From contig NZ_REFC01000015.1 in assembly GCF_003688405.1 (NCBI RefSeq), positions 268,914 to 332,913 on the forward strand: a stretch of 64,000 nt of DNA, read 5' to 3'. The notes below the pieces were generated by a model that saw only the letters and a list, made by a program, of their open reading frames with translations, made no database searches and had not been told where the DNA came from. The translations under genes and the position numbers were made by a program. The stretch's first letter is position 1; every line of letters begins with the position of its first letter. Source of the stretch: Ulvibacter antarcticus (lineage in GTDB: Bacteria > Bacteroidota > Bacteroidia > Flavobacteriales > Flavobacteriaceae). This document shows positions 28,871-37,124 of the stretch, piece after piece.

Positions 28871-30529
28871 TTATCCTTCTCCATCGGGATGACACGCAAA
28901 GCAAGCGTTACTTTCATAGATATAACCGCTCACCCCATCATGATCATCACCTGTAGGCCCGGGCGCATGGCAATTAAGACAGTCGAATTGTGCAAAGTTG
29001 CCCGGATTAGTATGACATTCAATGCAGGATGACCATACATTATCGTGTTTCCCACTGTAAATCGGGAAGTACTGGTTATCGTGATCGAATGTAGAAGGCA
29101 TCCATCCCGGATTAAGTGTGTGACATTCTACACAATCGGTGGGGAAATTAGCCGCCTGGTGATCCGGATCATTCGTTTGATTATAATCATCCTGATGGCA
29201 AGCAAAACAGTCTGTTGGAGTGTTTATATAAATTTCGCTAACATGGCATGCTACGCAATCATTGATATTATGTCCTTGTACGAGCGGGAAGAAATCATGA
29301 TTGAAAGTGGTTGGCATCCATCCAGGATTGGTAGTATGACATTGAACACAATCTGTTGGGAAACCCGCAGCTGTGTGGTTAGGATTTGCTGTTTGATTAA
29401 AATCGTCATCATGGCAGGCAAAGCAATCGGTGGGAGTTCCTGTAAAAATACCTCCGGCGTGACAGGCATTACAATCCTGTATATCGTGGCCTTGAGTAAG
29501 CGGGAAGAAATCGTGATCGACTACCGCAGGCATCCAACCTGGATTGGTGGAATGACAAGTGGCACAATCGGTAGGGAAACCTGCAGTTGTATGATTTGGA
29601 TTCGTGGTTTGGTTGTAATCATCATCATGGCAAGCAAAACAATCGGTTGGTGTTCCGGTAAAAATTCCGCCGGTATGGCAAGCATTACAATCTTGTATAT
29701 CATGACCCATTGTAAGTGGAAAAAAATCATGATTTATCGTGGCAGGAGTCCACCCGGGAGCTGTTGTATGACATTCAATACAATCTGTTGGAAAGCCTGC
29801 GGTCGTATGATTAGGATTGGATGTCTGGTTGAAATCAATTTCATGGCACGAAAAGCAATCGGCCGAAATATCTGAAAAATTTGTAATATCATGGCAACGA
29901 CTACAATCTTGAATATCATGCCCCATCGTAAGTGGGAAAAAATCATGGTTTACCCCTGTTAATCCCCAATCGAAGCCAATCGTGCTATGGCACTCAATAC
30001 AATCGGTGCTAAAGCCAGCTCCTAAATGATTAGGACTTTGAGTCGCCATATAATCATCTCGATGGCATTCAATACATTCGTTTCCGAGGCGATTAAAGAT
30101 TAAAGAGCTTTCGTTGGTATGGCATTCTACACAACTAAGATTAGAGTGAGTACCGATAAGTGGAAAGCCATTTTCTTCATGAATTTCAGGTATGGTAAAA
30201 ACCAACCAGTTTTCCGAAGTATGACAACGAATACAGTCATTTCCAACCGATTGACTATGAATATCTGTATGGCAGGAGATACAATCTGTGGGTGCTTCGT
30301 TAAATACTAATGAGGTGTGACAAGATTTACAATCGGTGATTTCGTGACTTCCTTCCAGCTCAAAATTGGTAGAATTATGGTCAAATTTAATGGTTTCAAG
30401 ATCAACTGTCCATCCTTCCGGATTATGACATTGGGCGCAATCCAACTTTAGCGAATTTCCATGAGGCGACTGTCCCGATACAGAGATTACAAAAAATAGA
30501 AGTACGATTATGAATGGCAGTCTATGCAA
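28871..30529 (-). CDS. Secreted multihaem c-type cytochrome, 22 CxxCH
   Basis: A 552-residue protein with 22 CxxCH haem-binding motifs by hand count. It starts at TTG 30529, overlapping the upstream cytochrome gene by 22 bp, with a signal peptide directly after (hydrophobic run ending VSGQ). No ATG is available before the signal. Residues about 190-480 are four near-perfect 72-residue (216-bp) repeats, each with three haem motifs and the block NHDFFPLTMGHDIQDC. The abundant distal histidines give possible bis-His ligation. It should form a long periplasmic or outer-surface haem wire. Confidence 0.92.
   Translation of the reverse strand: MHRLPFIIVLLFFVISVSGQSPHGNSLKLDCAQCHNPEGWTVDLETIKFDHNSTNFELEGSHEITDCKSCHTSLVFNEAPTDCISCHTDIHSQSVGNDCIRCHTSENWLVFTIPEIHEENGFPLIGTHSNLSCVECHTNESSLIFNRLGNECIECHRDDYMATQSPNHLGAGFSTDCIECHSTIGFDWGLTGVNHDFFPLTMGHDIQDCSRCHDITNFSDISADCFSCHEIDFNQTSNPNHTTAGFPTDCIECHTTAPGWTPATINHDFFPLTMGHDIQDCNACHTGGIFTGTPTDCFACHDDDYNQTTNPNHTTAGFPTDCATCHSTNPGWMPAVVDHDFFPLTQGHDIQDCNACHAGGIFTGTPTDCFACHDDDFNQTANPNHTAAGFPTDCVQCHTTNPGWMPTTFNHDFFPLVQGHNINDCVACHVSEIYINTPTDCFACHQDDYNQTNDPDHQAANFPTDCVECHTLNPGWMPSTFDHDNQYFPIYSGKHDNVWSSCIECHTNPGNFAQFDCLNCHAPGPTGDDHDGVSGYIYESNACFACHPDGEG
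29080..29955 (-). repeat. 216-bp tandem repeats inside the 22-haem cytochrome
   Basis: Four copies with exact 216-bp spacing of the HDFFPL segment (near 29290, 29505, 29722 and 29938) encode 72 residues with three CxxCH each. High nucleotide identity shows recent expansion. Confidence 0.85.
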
Positions 30530-32340
30530 TCCAGCTTGTTTAGTTTATATGTAACCACAGGCTCACCATTATTATTGGTAGCCTCATGACACGCTTTACA
30601 ATCAACCTCTTCGTGTTTCCCGGTTAATGGAAAACGACTGGTATTGTGATCAAATTTCTCCGGAAACCAGCTATTACTAACATGGCAACGGGAGCATTCT
30701 GTTATTCCGTTTATAGCAAAACTATCTCCGTGAATATTATCGTGACAAGACGCGCAGTTCGTCTCTAAAGTACTAAAATTCTGCGATATAAGTTCGCTGT
30801 TTTCTGAAATTTCGAAATGACATTTACTACAAGCAACTTCAGTATGTTTTCCGATGAGAGGCCAATCGGTATTGTTATGGTCAAAGCGTACTAAATCCCA
30901 TGCTTCAGAGCCATGACAGGAAGCACAATTATTTTCAGGAATAAACTTTTCTGGAAGATACCCTTCATGAATGTTGTTATGGCAATCAATACAGTCATTT
31001 CCCAGATTCGCAAAGGTCCAACGATCTGAGGCTTCATCCACATGACAAGCAAAACAAGGTGTTGCTATATGAGCTCCTTCTAAGGGGAAATTGGAATTCT
31101 GATGGTCTGAAATTGTAAATGAAGTATAGTCAAATTTCTTCTGAAGTGTATGACATTCCTTGCAATCGGGCGTTGTTCCATTTTCAGTAAATTCTCCATT
31201 ATGGTAATCTTGATGACAACTTTTACATTCAGAAAAATCGATAGGTGTAGAAAAACGTTCTACATGACATTTTCTACAGTCTACACTTATGTGCATTCCT
31301 TCCAAAGGAAAATCGGTCACAGAATGATCGAAAAAATCCATTTCTTTAAGTGCAATAAAACTCTCTTCGGAATGGCATTTCGCGCAATCCTGTCCAAATT
31401 TATTCTCATGAGGGTCATTGTGACACGCGACACAATTGTTTTCTTCGGCAGCGATATTATCCTGAAAAATTCTAGTGGGTCCAGAACCTTTTTGGTGACA
31501 ACTGAAGCAATCAATCTTTTTGTGTGCTCCGTTAAGATCAAAATCGGTTCGATTGTGGTTAAATCTACCCTTACCGATGAAATTTGAAAATGATGTTTCG
31601 GTATGACATTGGGCACAATCTCCTGGTAACTGATTGTTATGCGGATCATTATGGCAAGCTTTACAATCGTTAAAAGCCATTCCAGTAAATTGCTGAAATT
31701 CCTTACCGTTCTTGGTAGTTGTTTTATGACATTCTTTGCAATCGACTGAAGCGTGCTCTCCTCTTAATTTAAAATCGGCAGTATCGTGATCGAAGGAAGT
31801 TACAGGAATAAAGGCATTCATTGTATGGCAGGAAAGACAATCTTTGGGAAGGGTGTTTTGGTGAAAATCTTCGTGGCAACTCAAACACTTTTTATCAAGT
31901 CCCAAATAGGTGTCTTTTCTTTTCCTTATTTCTGAATTAGCGATATTTTCAGGAGCATGGCATTGTCGGCAATCTACTTTGGCGTGAGCGCCTTCCAACG
32001 GATAGCCTGTGTCTTTATGATTAAAGGTTTTGGTATCAAAACGAACCATATCGAATTTACGCCCATGATGTTCACTATGACATTTCGCACAGTCCTGACG
32101 TTCAACTTCTGCGCTAGCATGAAATCCACGATTTTGATTAATTAAACTCTTAATTTCAGTATGACATTGAAGGCATTTCGAGTCTTTTACTTTTTCGCCC
32201 AGCTCATGACATTGAGTACAATTAGAAATACCTTCCAGTTGTGAATGTGAGGTAGTGAGATCTCCAGGAGAGATTTGTGCTGTAATCATAGGTATAACGA
32301 ACACTAAAAACAAGACCGCTATGTATTTTGATTTAAACAT
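30508..32340 (-). CDS. Secreted multihaem c-type cytochrome, 23 CxxCH
   Basis: A 610-residue protein with a signal peptide (MFKSKYIAVLFLVFVIPMITAQ) and 23 CxxCH motifs by hand count, spaced through the whole chain. Units of about 60-70 residues repeat the pattern FPLEGxHxxVDCxxCH, resembling cytochrome c3-like or octahaem modules, but they are more diverged than in the neighbouring 22-haem protein. The last residues are CIDCHS, so the final haem lies at the C-terminus. It is transcribed with the flavoprotein upstream (11 bp) and the second cytochrome downstream (22-bp overlap). A periplasmic role as electron carrier is inferred. Confidence 0.93.
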   Translation of the reverse strand: MFKSKYIAVLFLVFVIPMITAQISPGDLTTSHSQLEGISNCTQCHELGEKVKDSKCLQCHTEIKSLINQNRGFHASAEVERQDCAKCHSEHHGRKFDMVRFDTKTFNHKDTGYPLEGAHAKVDCRQCHAPENIANSEIRKRKDTYLGLDKKCLSCHEDFHQNTLPKDCLSCHTMNAFIPVTSFDHDTADFKLRGEHASVDCKECHKTTTKNGKEFQQFTGMAFNDCKACHNDPHNNQLPGDCAQCHTETSFSNFIGKGRFNHNRTDFDLNGAHKKIDCFSCHQKGSGPTRIFQDNIAAEENNCVACHNDPHENKFGQDCAKCHSEESFIALKEMDFFDHSVTDFPLEGMHISVDCRKCHVERFSTPIDFSECKSCHQDYHNGEFTENGTTPDCKECHTLQKKFDYTSFTISDHQNSNFPLEGAHIATPCFACHVDEASDRWTFANLGNDCIDCHNNIHEGYLPEKFIPENNCASCHGSEAWDLVRFDHNNTDWPLIGKHTEVACSKCHFEISENSELISQNFSTLETNCASCHDNIHGDSFAINGITECSRCHVSNSWFPEKFDHNTSRFPLTGKHEEVDCKACHEATNNNGEPVVTYKLNKLDCIDCHS

Positions 32341-32351
32341 CTGCTATGAAG

Positions 32352-33698
32352 TTAATGTTTCTTCATAATATACCCAAAACGTTTGGTAATTTGAACCCCC
32401 GATTTTTCTAAAAATCCGGTAGGTAATTCTCCTCCTGCGAAAATATACACCAGGTCGTTTTCAATTTGTCGTGTAGTATCGTCCTTCAGTTTAAGGAGTA
32501 CAAAATCCGGGTTGATGCTCACAATATTTGAATCGAAAATAATTTCGATAGAATTATCGGTTTCAGCCTTTAAAATATTTTCTTTATTCTTTGGTTTCAG
32601 GCGTGAGAATTTATCATTTCGATATGATAGAATCACTTCATTATCATCTTTCAGAAGCAACGCAGATTCAATAGCAGAGTCACCTCCACCGATAACGATT
32701 ATTTTCTTTCCTGAAATAATCTCGGGCTCAAGCAATCTATACGCTACCTTTTGTGTATCCTCTCCCGGTACATTTAATTTTCTGGGACTTCCACGGCGAC
32801 CAATGGACAACAAAACATTATTAGTAACATACTCTTTTCCTGTGTTAGTTACCACTTTAAAAGTGTCATTATTTTGAGGTATAATCTGGTCGACTTTTGT
32901 GTTTTCAACAATTTCAAGATGGTGTTCATTAATCACCTTTTTCCATAAATCAAGGAGTTCTTGTTTGGAAGTGTCGTATAATTTCACTTTCCCGTGAAGT
33001 GGAAGCTGCATTGGCGATGTCATCACTACCTTGGATCTGGGAAATGTAAAAACCGTTCCACCCAATGTATCCTGTTCGAGAGTAACCGAAGTCAAACTTT
33101 TTTGTTTAGCTGCCAAGGTAGCCGAAATGCCTGCAGGACCGGCTCCTACTATAACTACATCCAGACAGTCGTTTTTTGAAATCTTTTTGCTTTTTACAAT
33201 GCTATCGATGGCTTGCTGTCCTTGTTCAACACTATTTTTTATTAGACCCATACCGCCTAGTTCTCCAGCGATATAAATCCCCTTCATATTGGTTTCAAAA
33301 TTCTGATTGACATGCGGCAAATCTACACCTCTCTTTTCGGTACCAATTCGAAGGGAAATTGCTTCAACCGGACAAGCATGAAAACAAGCCCCATGACCTA
33401 CACAATTAGAAGCGTTTATCACGACGGCTTTACCATCTACGATACCCAAGATATCTTTCTCCGGGCATGCAGCAACACAGGCCCCACTTCCAATACAAAC
33501 ATTGGGATCAATGAACGGATGCAATGAAACAGGTTCATGTAGTCCTTCCACTTTGGCTAATTCAACCTTTTTTGCATTTTTTTTGGATGCTTTTTTCTTT
33601 CCGTAGAGATAAAAAAAAATGATGAATCCGCAAATCAATAGCACAACCCCATATCCCAGTAATTCCTCTAGCAAAAGTGAATCCATTAAAATATCCAT
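32352..33698 (-). CDS. Membrane-anchored 4Fe-4S/FAD NAD(P)-binding oxidoreductase
   Basis: A 448-residue protein. An N-terminal membrane helix (about 10-30) precedes two 4Fe-4S motifs (CIGSGACVAACP and CVGHGACFHACP, about 67-112). A thioredoxin-reductase-like part has an FAD-binding GAGPAGIS (about 187) and an NAD(P)-binding GGGDSAIES (about 337). It would pass electrons between NAD(P)H or ferredoxin and the membrane cytochrome. The ATG at 33698 is used here; the ATG at 33686 makes a TAATG stop-start overlap with the upstream gene and is equally likely. The redox domains are expected on the cytoplasmic side. Confidence 0.9.
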   Translation of the reverse strand: MDILMDSLLLEELLGYGVVLLICGFIIFFYLYGKKKASKKNAKKVELAKVEGLHEPVSLHPFIDPNVCIGSGACVAACPEKDILGIVDGKAVVINASNCVGHGACFHACPVEAISLRIGTEKRGVDLPHVNQNFETNMKGIYIAGELGGMGLIKNSVEQGQQAIDSIVKSKKISKNDCLDVVIVGAGPAGISATLAAKQKSLTSVTLEQDTLGGTVFTFPRSKVVMTSPMQLPLHGKVKLYDTSKQELLDLWKKVINEHHLEIVENTKVDQIIPQNNDTFKVVTNTGKEYVTNNVLLSIGRRGSPRKLNVPGEDTQKVAYRLLEPEIISGKKIIVIGGGDSAIESALLLKDDNEVILSYRNDKFSRLKPKNKENILKAETDNSIEIIFDSNIVSINPDFVLLKLKDDTTRQIENDLVYIFAGGELPTGFLEKSGVQITKRFGYIMKKH

Positions 33699-34510
33699 TT
33701 ATATCCAAAGGTAAATGCGACAATCACATGAACCACAACAATCACTAACATAATCAGGGCAAATGGCATATGAGCAACGTGCCAGTATTTAAAATACTTT
33801 TTCATGGTTTCCAATCGCCCGATCTTACGGGATAAGGAACGTTCATGCTTTACCATTTTCAGGATCGATTGTTGCTCGCTTTTTGTTACGTTATTTTCCT
33901 TTAATGCCTTCTGAAGCACACCTACGGAAGGTTTTTCAAGGGTTGATCCAGTTTCAGTAAAGTTGAGAAATAATTGAATAATCGCCGGTTGAAGCTTGTA
34001 TTTATCTTCCAACACTTCTGAAATATCTGTTTTCATATGTTTAACCTCATTCAGACTTAAAGCTCGTCCTTCAATGGTTCTGGGGATTTGAATGTAAATA
34101 AATCGGCCAATTACGCCACTGGCAACCACCGCAACCATGCTCCAAAACGCAATTGATACGATTCCACCAAACTTAAAACCCGTATGGAAAAGCACTAAAA
34201 TGGGCCCCAGAGTACACAAGAATATGTGGAATTCCAACAAATACTTGAGGCGCACCCATTTTCCTAAAATGTTATAACGCTTATGCAATATGTAAATGGT
34301 AACACCAAAAAGGATAAGAAAAGTCCCAATCACTCCTAAACCCTGACCGTAAATACCACTGGGCTTAAACCAATCGTAACGTGGGTGGTAAAAGCGTTCT
34401 TCCAGAGGTGTAGTGTAATAGGTGTACCCATCGTAGGAAAGGTATAGTGTCACAATAATAATGATGCTGATCATTACTCCTACGAAGATATTGTGAACAG
34501 ATTTTTTCAA
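33686..34510 (-). CDS. Cytochrome b-like membrane protein of the conduit cluster
   Basis: A 274-residue membrane protein with about five helices. Helix-borne histidines (LEFHIFL, VLFHTGF, WHVAHMPFAL, VVHVIVA) could ligate two b haems. A soluble loop of about 85 residues lies between the fourth and fifth helices. The start is TTG 34510 (reads MKKSVHNIF); the next in-frame ATG would remove most of the first helix. It is the first gene of the compact minus-strand run ending with the OB-fold lipoprotein. By position it should relay electrons between the flavoprotein and the periplasmic cytochromes. Assignment as cytochrome b rests on the histidine pattern only. Confidence 0.75.
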   Translation of the reverse strand: MKKSVHNIFVGVMISIIIIVTLYLSYDGYTYYTTPLEERFYHPRYDWFKPSGIYGQGLGVIGTFLILFGVTIYILHKRYNILGKWVRLKYLLEFHIFLCTLGPILVLFHTGFKFGGIVSIAFWSMVAVVASGVIGRFIYIQIPRTIEGRALSLNEVKHMKTDISEVLEDKYKLQPAIIQLFLNFTETGSTLEKPSVGVLQKALKENNVTKSEQQSILKMVKHERSLSRKIGRLETMKKYFKYWHVAHMPFALIMLVIVVVHVIVAFTFGYKWIF

Positions 34511-34701
34511 TCGATTAGCTTGTTGAAATTATTGATTGTAAAAATTAACTAAAATAAATCAATTAATGAACAAGTTAGCACGAAGAAACCCTACATTTTA
34601 TATAAATAAAACGAATTGATCCTGATTGAAAATCTGATGAGTAGTTATTAGTTAGATTTTCAAAGTAAGTATTAATTTCTCTACGTTTTACATAAACGAT
34701 A

Positions 34702-35094
34702 TTACTCCTTTTGTAATGCACGTAGAATTAGAATCCCTATTCTTGGAAGAATAAAAGTGATACAACCAAAAACGGTAGTCAGAAACGAAACTTTTAATCC
34801 CGCTGCTAACATAGGCGTGCTAATTTCACCAATAGCTTCAATGGAATCGAAAGCTGAAATCATACCGAATATTGATCCTAAAAATCCAATAACCAACCCT
34901 AATAAGCTTACATCTGAAGCTAAGGTGGTCATCTTTCTAGATTTTCCAAGATCATTTTTCAAACTTAAAAATCCTTTAACCAGAAAAAACAGCGCTAGTA
35001 AAAGACATATTAAAATAAGAGACATCATAATGGGTCCTCCTTCCATAAATCTACTAGTTACTGGGCTTAAAGCGACAATAGATAAAATAATCAT
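34702..35094 (-). CDS. Small MotA/TolQ/ExbB-like membrane protein
   Basis: A 130-residue protein with three membrane helices (about 1-20, 24-44, 55-80 and a C-terminal helix). The conserved MotA/TolQ block is present (LGLVIGFLGSIFGMISAFDSIEAIG, then AGLKVSFLTTVFGCITFI); the first block exceeds the usual ExbB core only at its ends. There is no MotB/ExbD/TolR partner next to it, so it is either an orphan or pairs with a distant gene. It lies 191 bp upstream of the cytochrome b-like gene on the same strand and is divergent from the LytS-like kinase. Confidence 0.8.
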   Translation of the reverse strand: MIILSIVALSPVTSRFMEGGPIMMSLILICLLLALFFLVKGFLSLKNDLGKSRKMTTLASDVSLLGLVIGFLGSIFGMISAFDSIEAIGEISTPMLAAGLKVSFLTTVFGCITFILPRIGILILRALQKE

Positions 35095-35173
35095 AACATA
35101 TGGTTTTAGTTAAACATGGTACAAACATAAAGTCTTTAAGCCTTGCATTTATTAAAATGCGACTGATGACCGA

Positions 35174-35214
35174 TTTAGCATTTAAAACAACCTGCTGTTA
35201 AAACCATTGCTAAA
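35174..35214. promoter_or_regulatory. Inverted repeat in the MotA-like/LytS divergent gap
   Basis: TTTAGCA (35174-35180) and TGCTAAA (35208-35214) form a 7-bp inverted repeat in the 183-bp gap between divergent genes. It is a possible LytTR-type or other operator; this is a weak call. Confidence 0.3.
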
Positions 35215-35283
35215 CCTGTTATTCATCTACAAAATATTCGATAGCCTGAATTTAATGGTATACTTGCATATAGTATTGTGGTA

Positions 35284-36339
35284 ATGTTTACGAGATCCTT
35301 CGTTTTAAAAAAAGTAGTCCAACTTACACTTCATTTTATTTTCTGGTGTGGGGTGTTGTTATTTTACACCTACTTTTTCGGAGTCGACAGTACCGATTTT
35401 GGTTATGTACTGTCTTTTTCTTTGTTTTTAATGCCCATTACAATCGCTACTACCTATGTTTTTATTTATAAAATAATTCCGGAGTATCTAATTAGTAAAC
35501 GATACATTTTGTTTGCTTTATACAGTATTTATGCAGTAATTATTTCGGCTTATCTTATCGTTATTTCGATATTCTACGGATTAGTATATCTCTCCAATTT
35601 TCAGTATTCGAACATGGCTCCAATTAGTAAGAGCATCTTGTTTGTATCAATTAGCGTTTATTTGGTGGTTGTTATTGTTAGTGCTTTCAAACTATTGAAA
35701 CTTAATCTAAAGCATTCCGAAGAAAAAAGTAAACTTGAAAACAAAATTCTGGAGACCCAACTAAAATTGAAAGAACAGGAACTGAATTATTTAAAAATGC
35801 AAATTCATCCACATTTTCTTTTCAACACTTTAAATACTATGTATGGTTTTGCTTTAAAAAAGGCGGATGAAACGCCAGAAATGATTCTAAAACTTTCAAA
35901 TCTATTGGATTATTTATTGTACCAGGCAGACAAACCTTTTGTATCTCTTATTGACGAAATAAACCATATCAATGACTATATAGCATTAGAAAAAATGCGA
36001 TTTAATGATGTGTTGAATCTTGAGTTTAACACTAATGGTATTTCAGAAGATCTAAAAATAGCTCCTATGCTTTTGATCCCTTTTATTGAAAATAGTTTTA
36101 AACATGGAGTGATTATATCAAGACAACTTACTATTAAAATTAATCTGAGGTGTGAGGGTGAAACAATGCATTTCTATATTGAAAACACCAATTTAAATGC
36201 AGAAATTTCATCGAAAGGGATAGGCCTGGAAAACATCAGAAAACGCTTAGATTTATTATATAACAACGATTACATTTTGAAAATTGAAAATGAAAACGAT
36301 CTTTTTAAAGTAAATTTACAATTAAACTTAAATAAATAA
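35284..36339 (+). CDS. LytS-like sensor histidine kinase
   Basis: A 351-residue protein when started at ATG 35284 (a GTG at 35278 is also in frame). Four membrane helices (about 10-135) are followed by a coiled-coil and a LytS-family His_kinase domain with IHPHFLFNTLN (phospho-His near residue 175-177) and a GHKL ATPase domain (LIPFIENSFKHG, GIGLENIRKRL). The stop codon is followed immediately by the TTG of the LytTR regulator, so the two form a coupled two-component pair. The signal is unknown. Confidence 0.93.
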   Translation: MFTRSFVLKKVVQLTLHFIFWCGVLLFYTYFFGVDSTDFGYVLSFSLFLMPITIATTYVFIYKIIPEYLISKRYILFALYSIYAVIISAYLIVISIFYGLVYLSNFQYSNMAPISKSILFVSISVYLVVVIVSAFKLLKLNLKHSEEKSKLENKILETQLKLKEQELNYLKMQIHPHFLFNTLNTMYGFALKKADETPEMILKLSNLLDYLLYQADKPFVSLIDEINHINDYIALEKMRFNDVLNLEFNTNGISEDLKIAPMLLIPFIENSFKHGVIISRQLTIKINLRCEGETMHFYIENTNLNAEISSKGIGLENIRKRLDLLYNNDYILKIENENDLFKVNLQLNLNK

Positions 36340-37056
36340 TTGTCAGAAGTGAAGTCCATAAGCTGTATTATTGTTGATGATGAAGCTATTGCAAGAGAAA
36401 TAATAGCAACACATTTATCTAAAATACCCAAGGTAACAATTGTGGGAAGTTGCAGTAATGCCATAGATGCATTTAACTGTTTAAGAGAACATACAATAGA
36501 CTTAGTATTCCTGGATATTAATATGCCTGAAATATCAGGTATCGCCTTTGCCAAATCTATTAATAAAAATGTCAAAATAATCTTTACTACTGCATATAGA
36601 GATTATGCTGTAGAAGGCTTTGAACTGCAAGCGGTAGATTATTTGTTGAAACCTATCTCTTTTGAAAGACTTTTGAAAGCAGTGAATAATTATTTTGAAA
36701 TCCGTATTAATTCGAATCATAGTGAAATAAAAGCTATAGAGTTTAATGATTTTATGTTTGTGAGAGCAGACAGAAGAATGATCAAAATTGATTTTGATTC
36801 GATTATTTATATTGAAAGTTATGGCGATTATCTTAAAATTCACCAAATCGATGAAACTATCGTAACCCGGGAAACTATAAGTGCTATTGAGGCAAAACTA
36901 CCAAGTGAAAAATTTCTAAGGATACATAGATCTTACATCATAGCTCTTAAACAGATCACGTCATTCTCTAATGAAGAAATTGTGATTCAGAATAAATCTT
37001 TATCAATTAGTAGAAGTTATAAAAAGGAAGTTTTAGAATTATTGGAAAGGTTTTAG
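36340..37056 (+). CDS. LytTR-family response regulator
   Basis: A 238-residue regulator with an N-terminal receiver (phospho-acceptor D59 in VFLDINMPEISG, and the conserved Lys in LLKPISFERL) and a C-terminal LytTR DNA-binding domain (about 135-238, FLRIHRSYIIALKQI). The start is TTG at 36340, the codon directly after the kinase stop, which suggests translational coupling. Targets cannot be named. The inverted repeat upstream of the pair is one candidate for autoregulation. Confidence 0.94.
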   Translation: MSEVKSISCIIVDDEAIAREIIATHLSKIPKVTIVGSCSNAIDAFNCLREHTIDLVFLDINMPEISGIAFAKSINKNVKIIFTTAYRDYAVEGFELQAVDYLLKPISFERLLKAVNNYFEIRINSNHSEIKAIEFNDFMFVRADRRMIKIDFDSIIYIESYGDYLKIHQIDETIVTRETISAIEAKLPSEKFLRIHRSYIIALKQITSFSNEEIVIQNKSLSISRSYKKEVLELLERF

Positions 37057-37095
37057 CTTCGGAATAATTCTTTAAATCCAAACATCTTCCGAAGC
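37056..37095. terminator. Bidirectional hairpin between convergent lytTR and P1B ATPase genes
   Basis: GCTTCGGAA (37056-37064) and TTCCGAAGC (37087-37095) pair perfectly over a 22-nt loop between two converging genes. The first arm begins at the regulator's stop codon. The arms are copies of the locally frequent TTCSGAA motif. Confidence 0.5.
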
Positions 37096-37124
37096 ATTTG
37101 CAAAAATGAAAGCACTTTAGTTAT

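Noticed and set aside
29045..29875. 276-residue open frame on the plus strand opposite the 22-haem cytochrome
   Set aside because: It is a by-product of the tandem CxxCH repeats on the other strand; it has no signal, no start context and an odd Ile/Met/Cys-rich composition.
29080..29955. Regular repeats as a possible CRISPR array
   Set aside because: The period is 216 bp, fully coding, without unique spacers or cas genes.
31150..31587. 145-residue frame antisense to the 23-haem cytochrome
   Set aside because: Same repeat-driven shadow as the one over the 22-haem gene.
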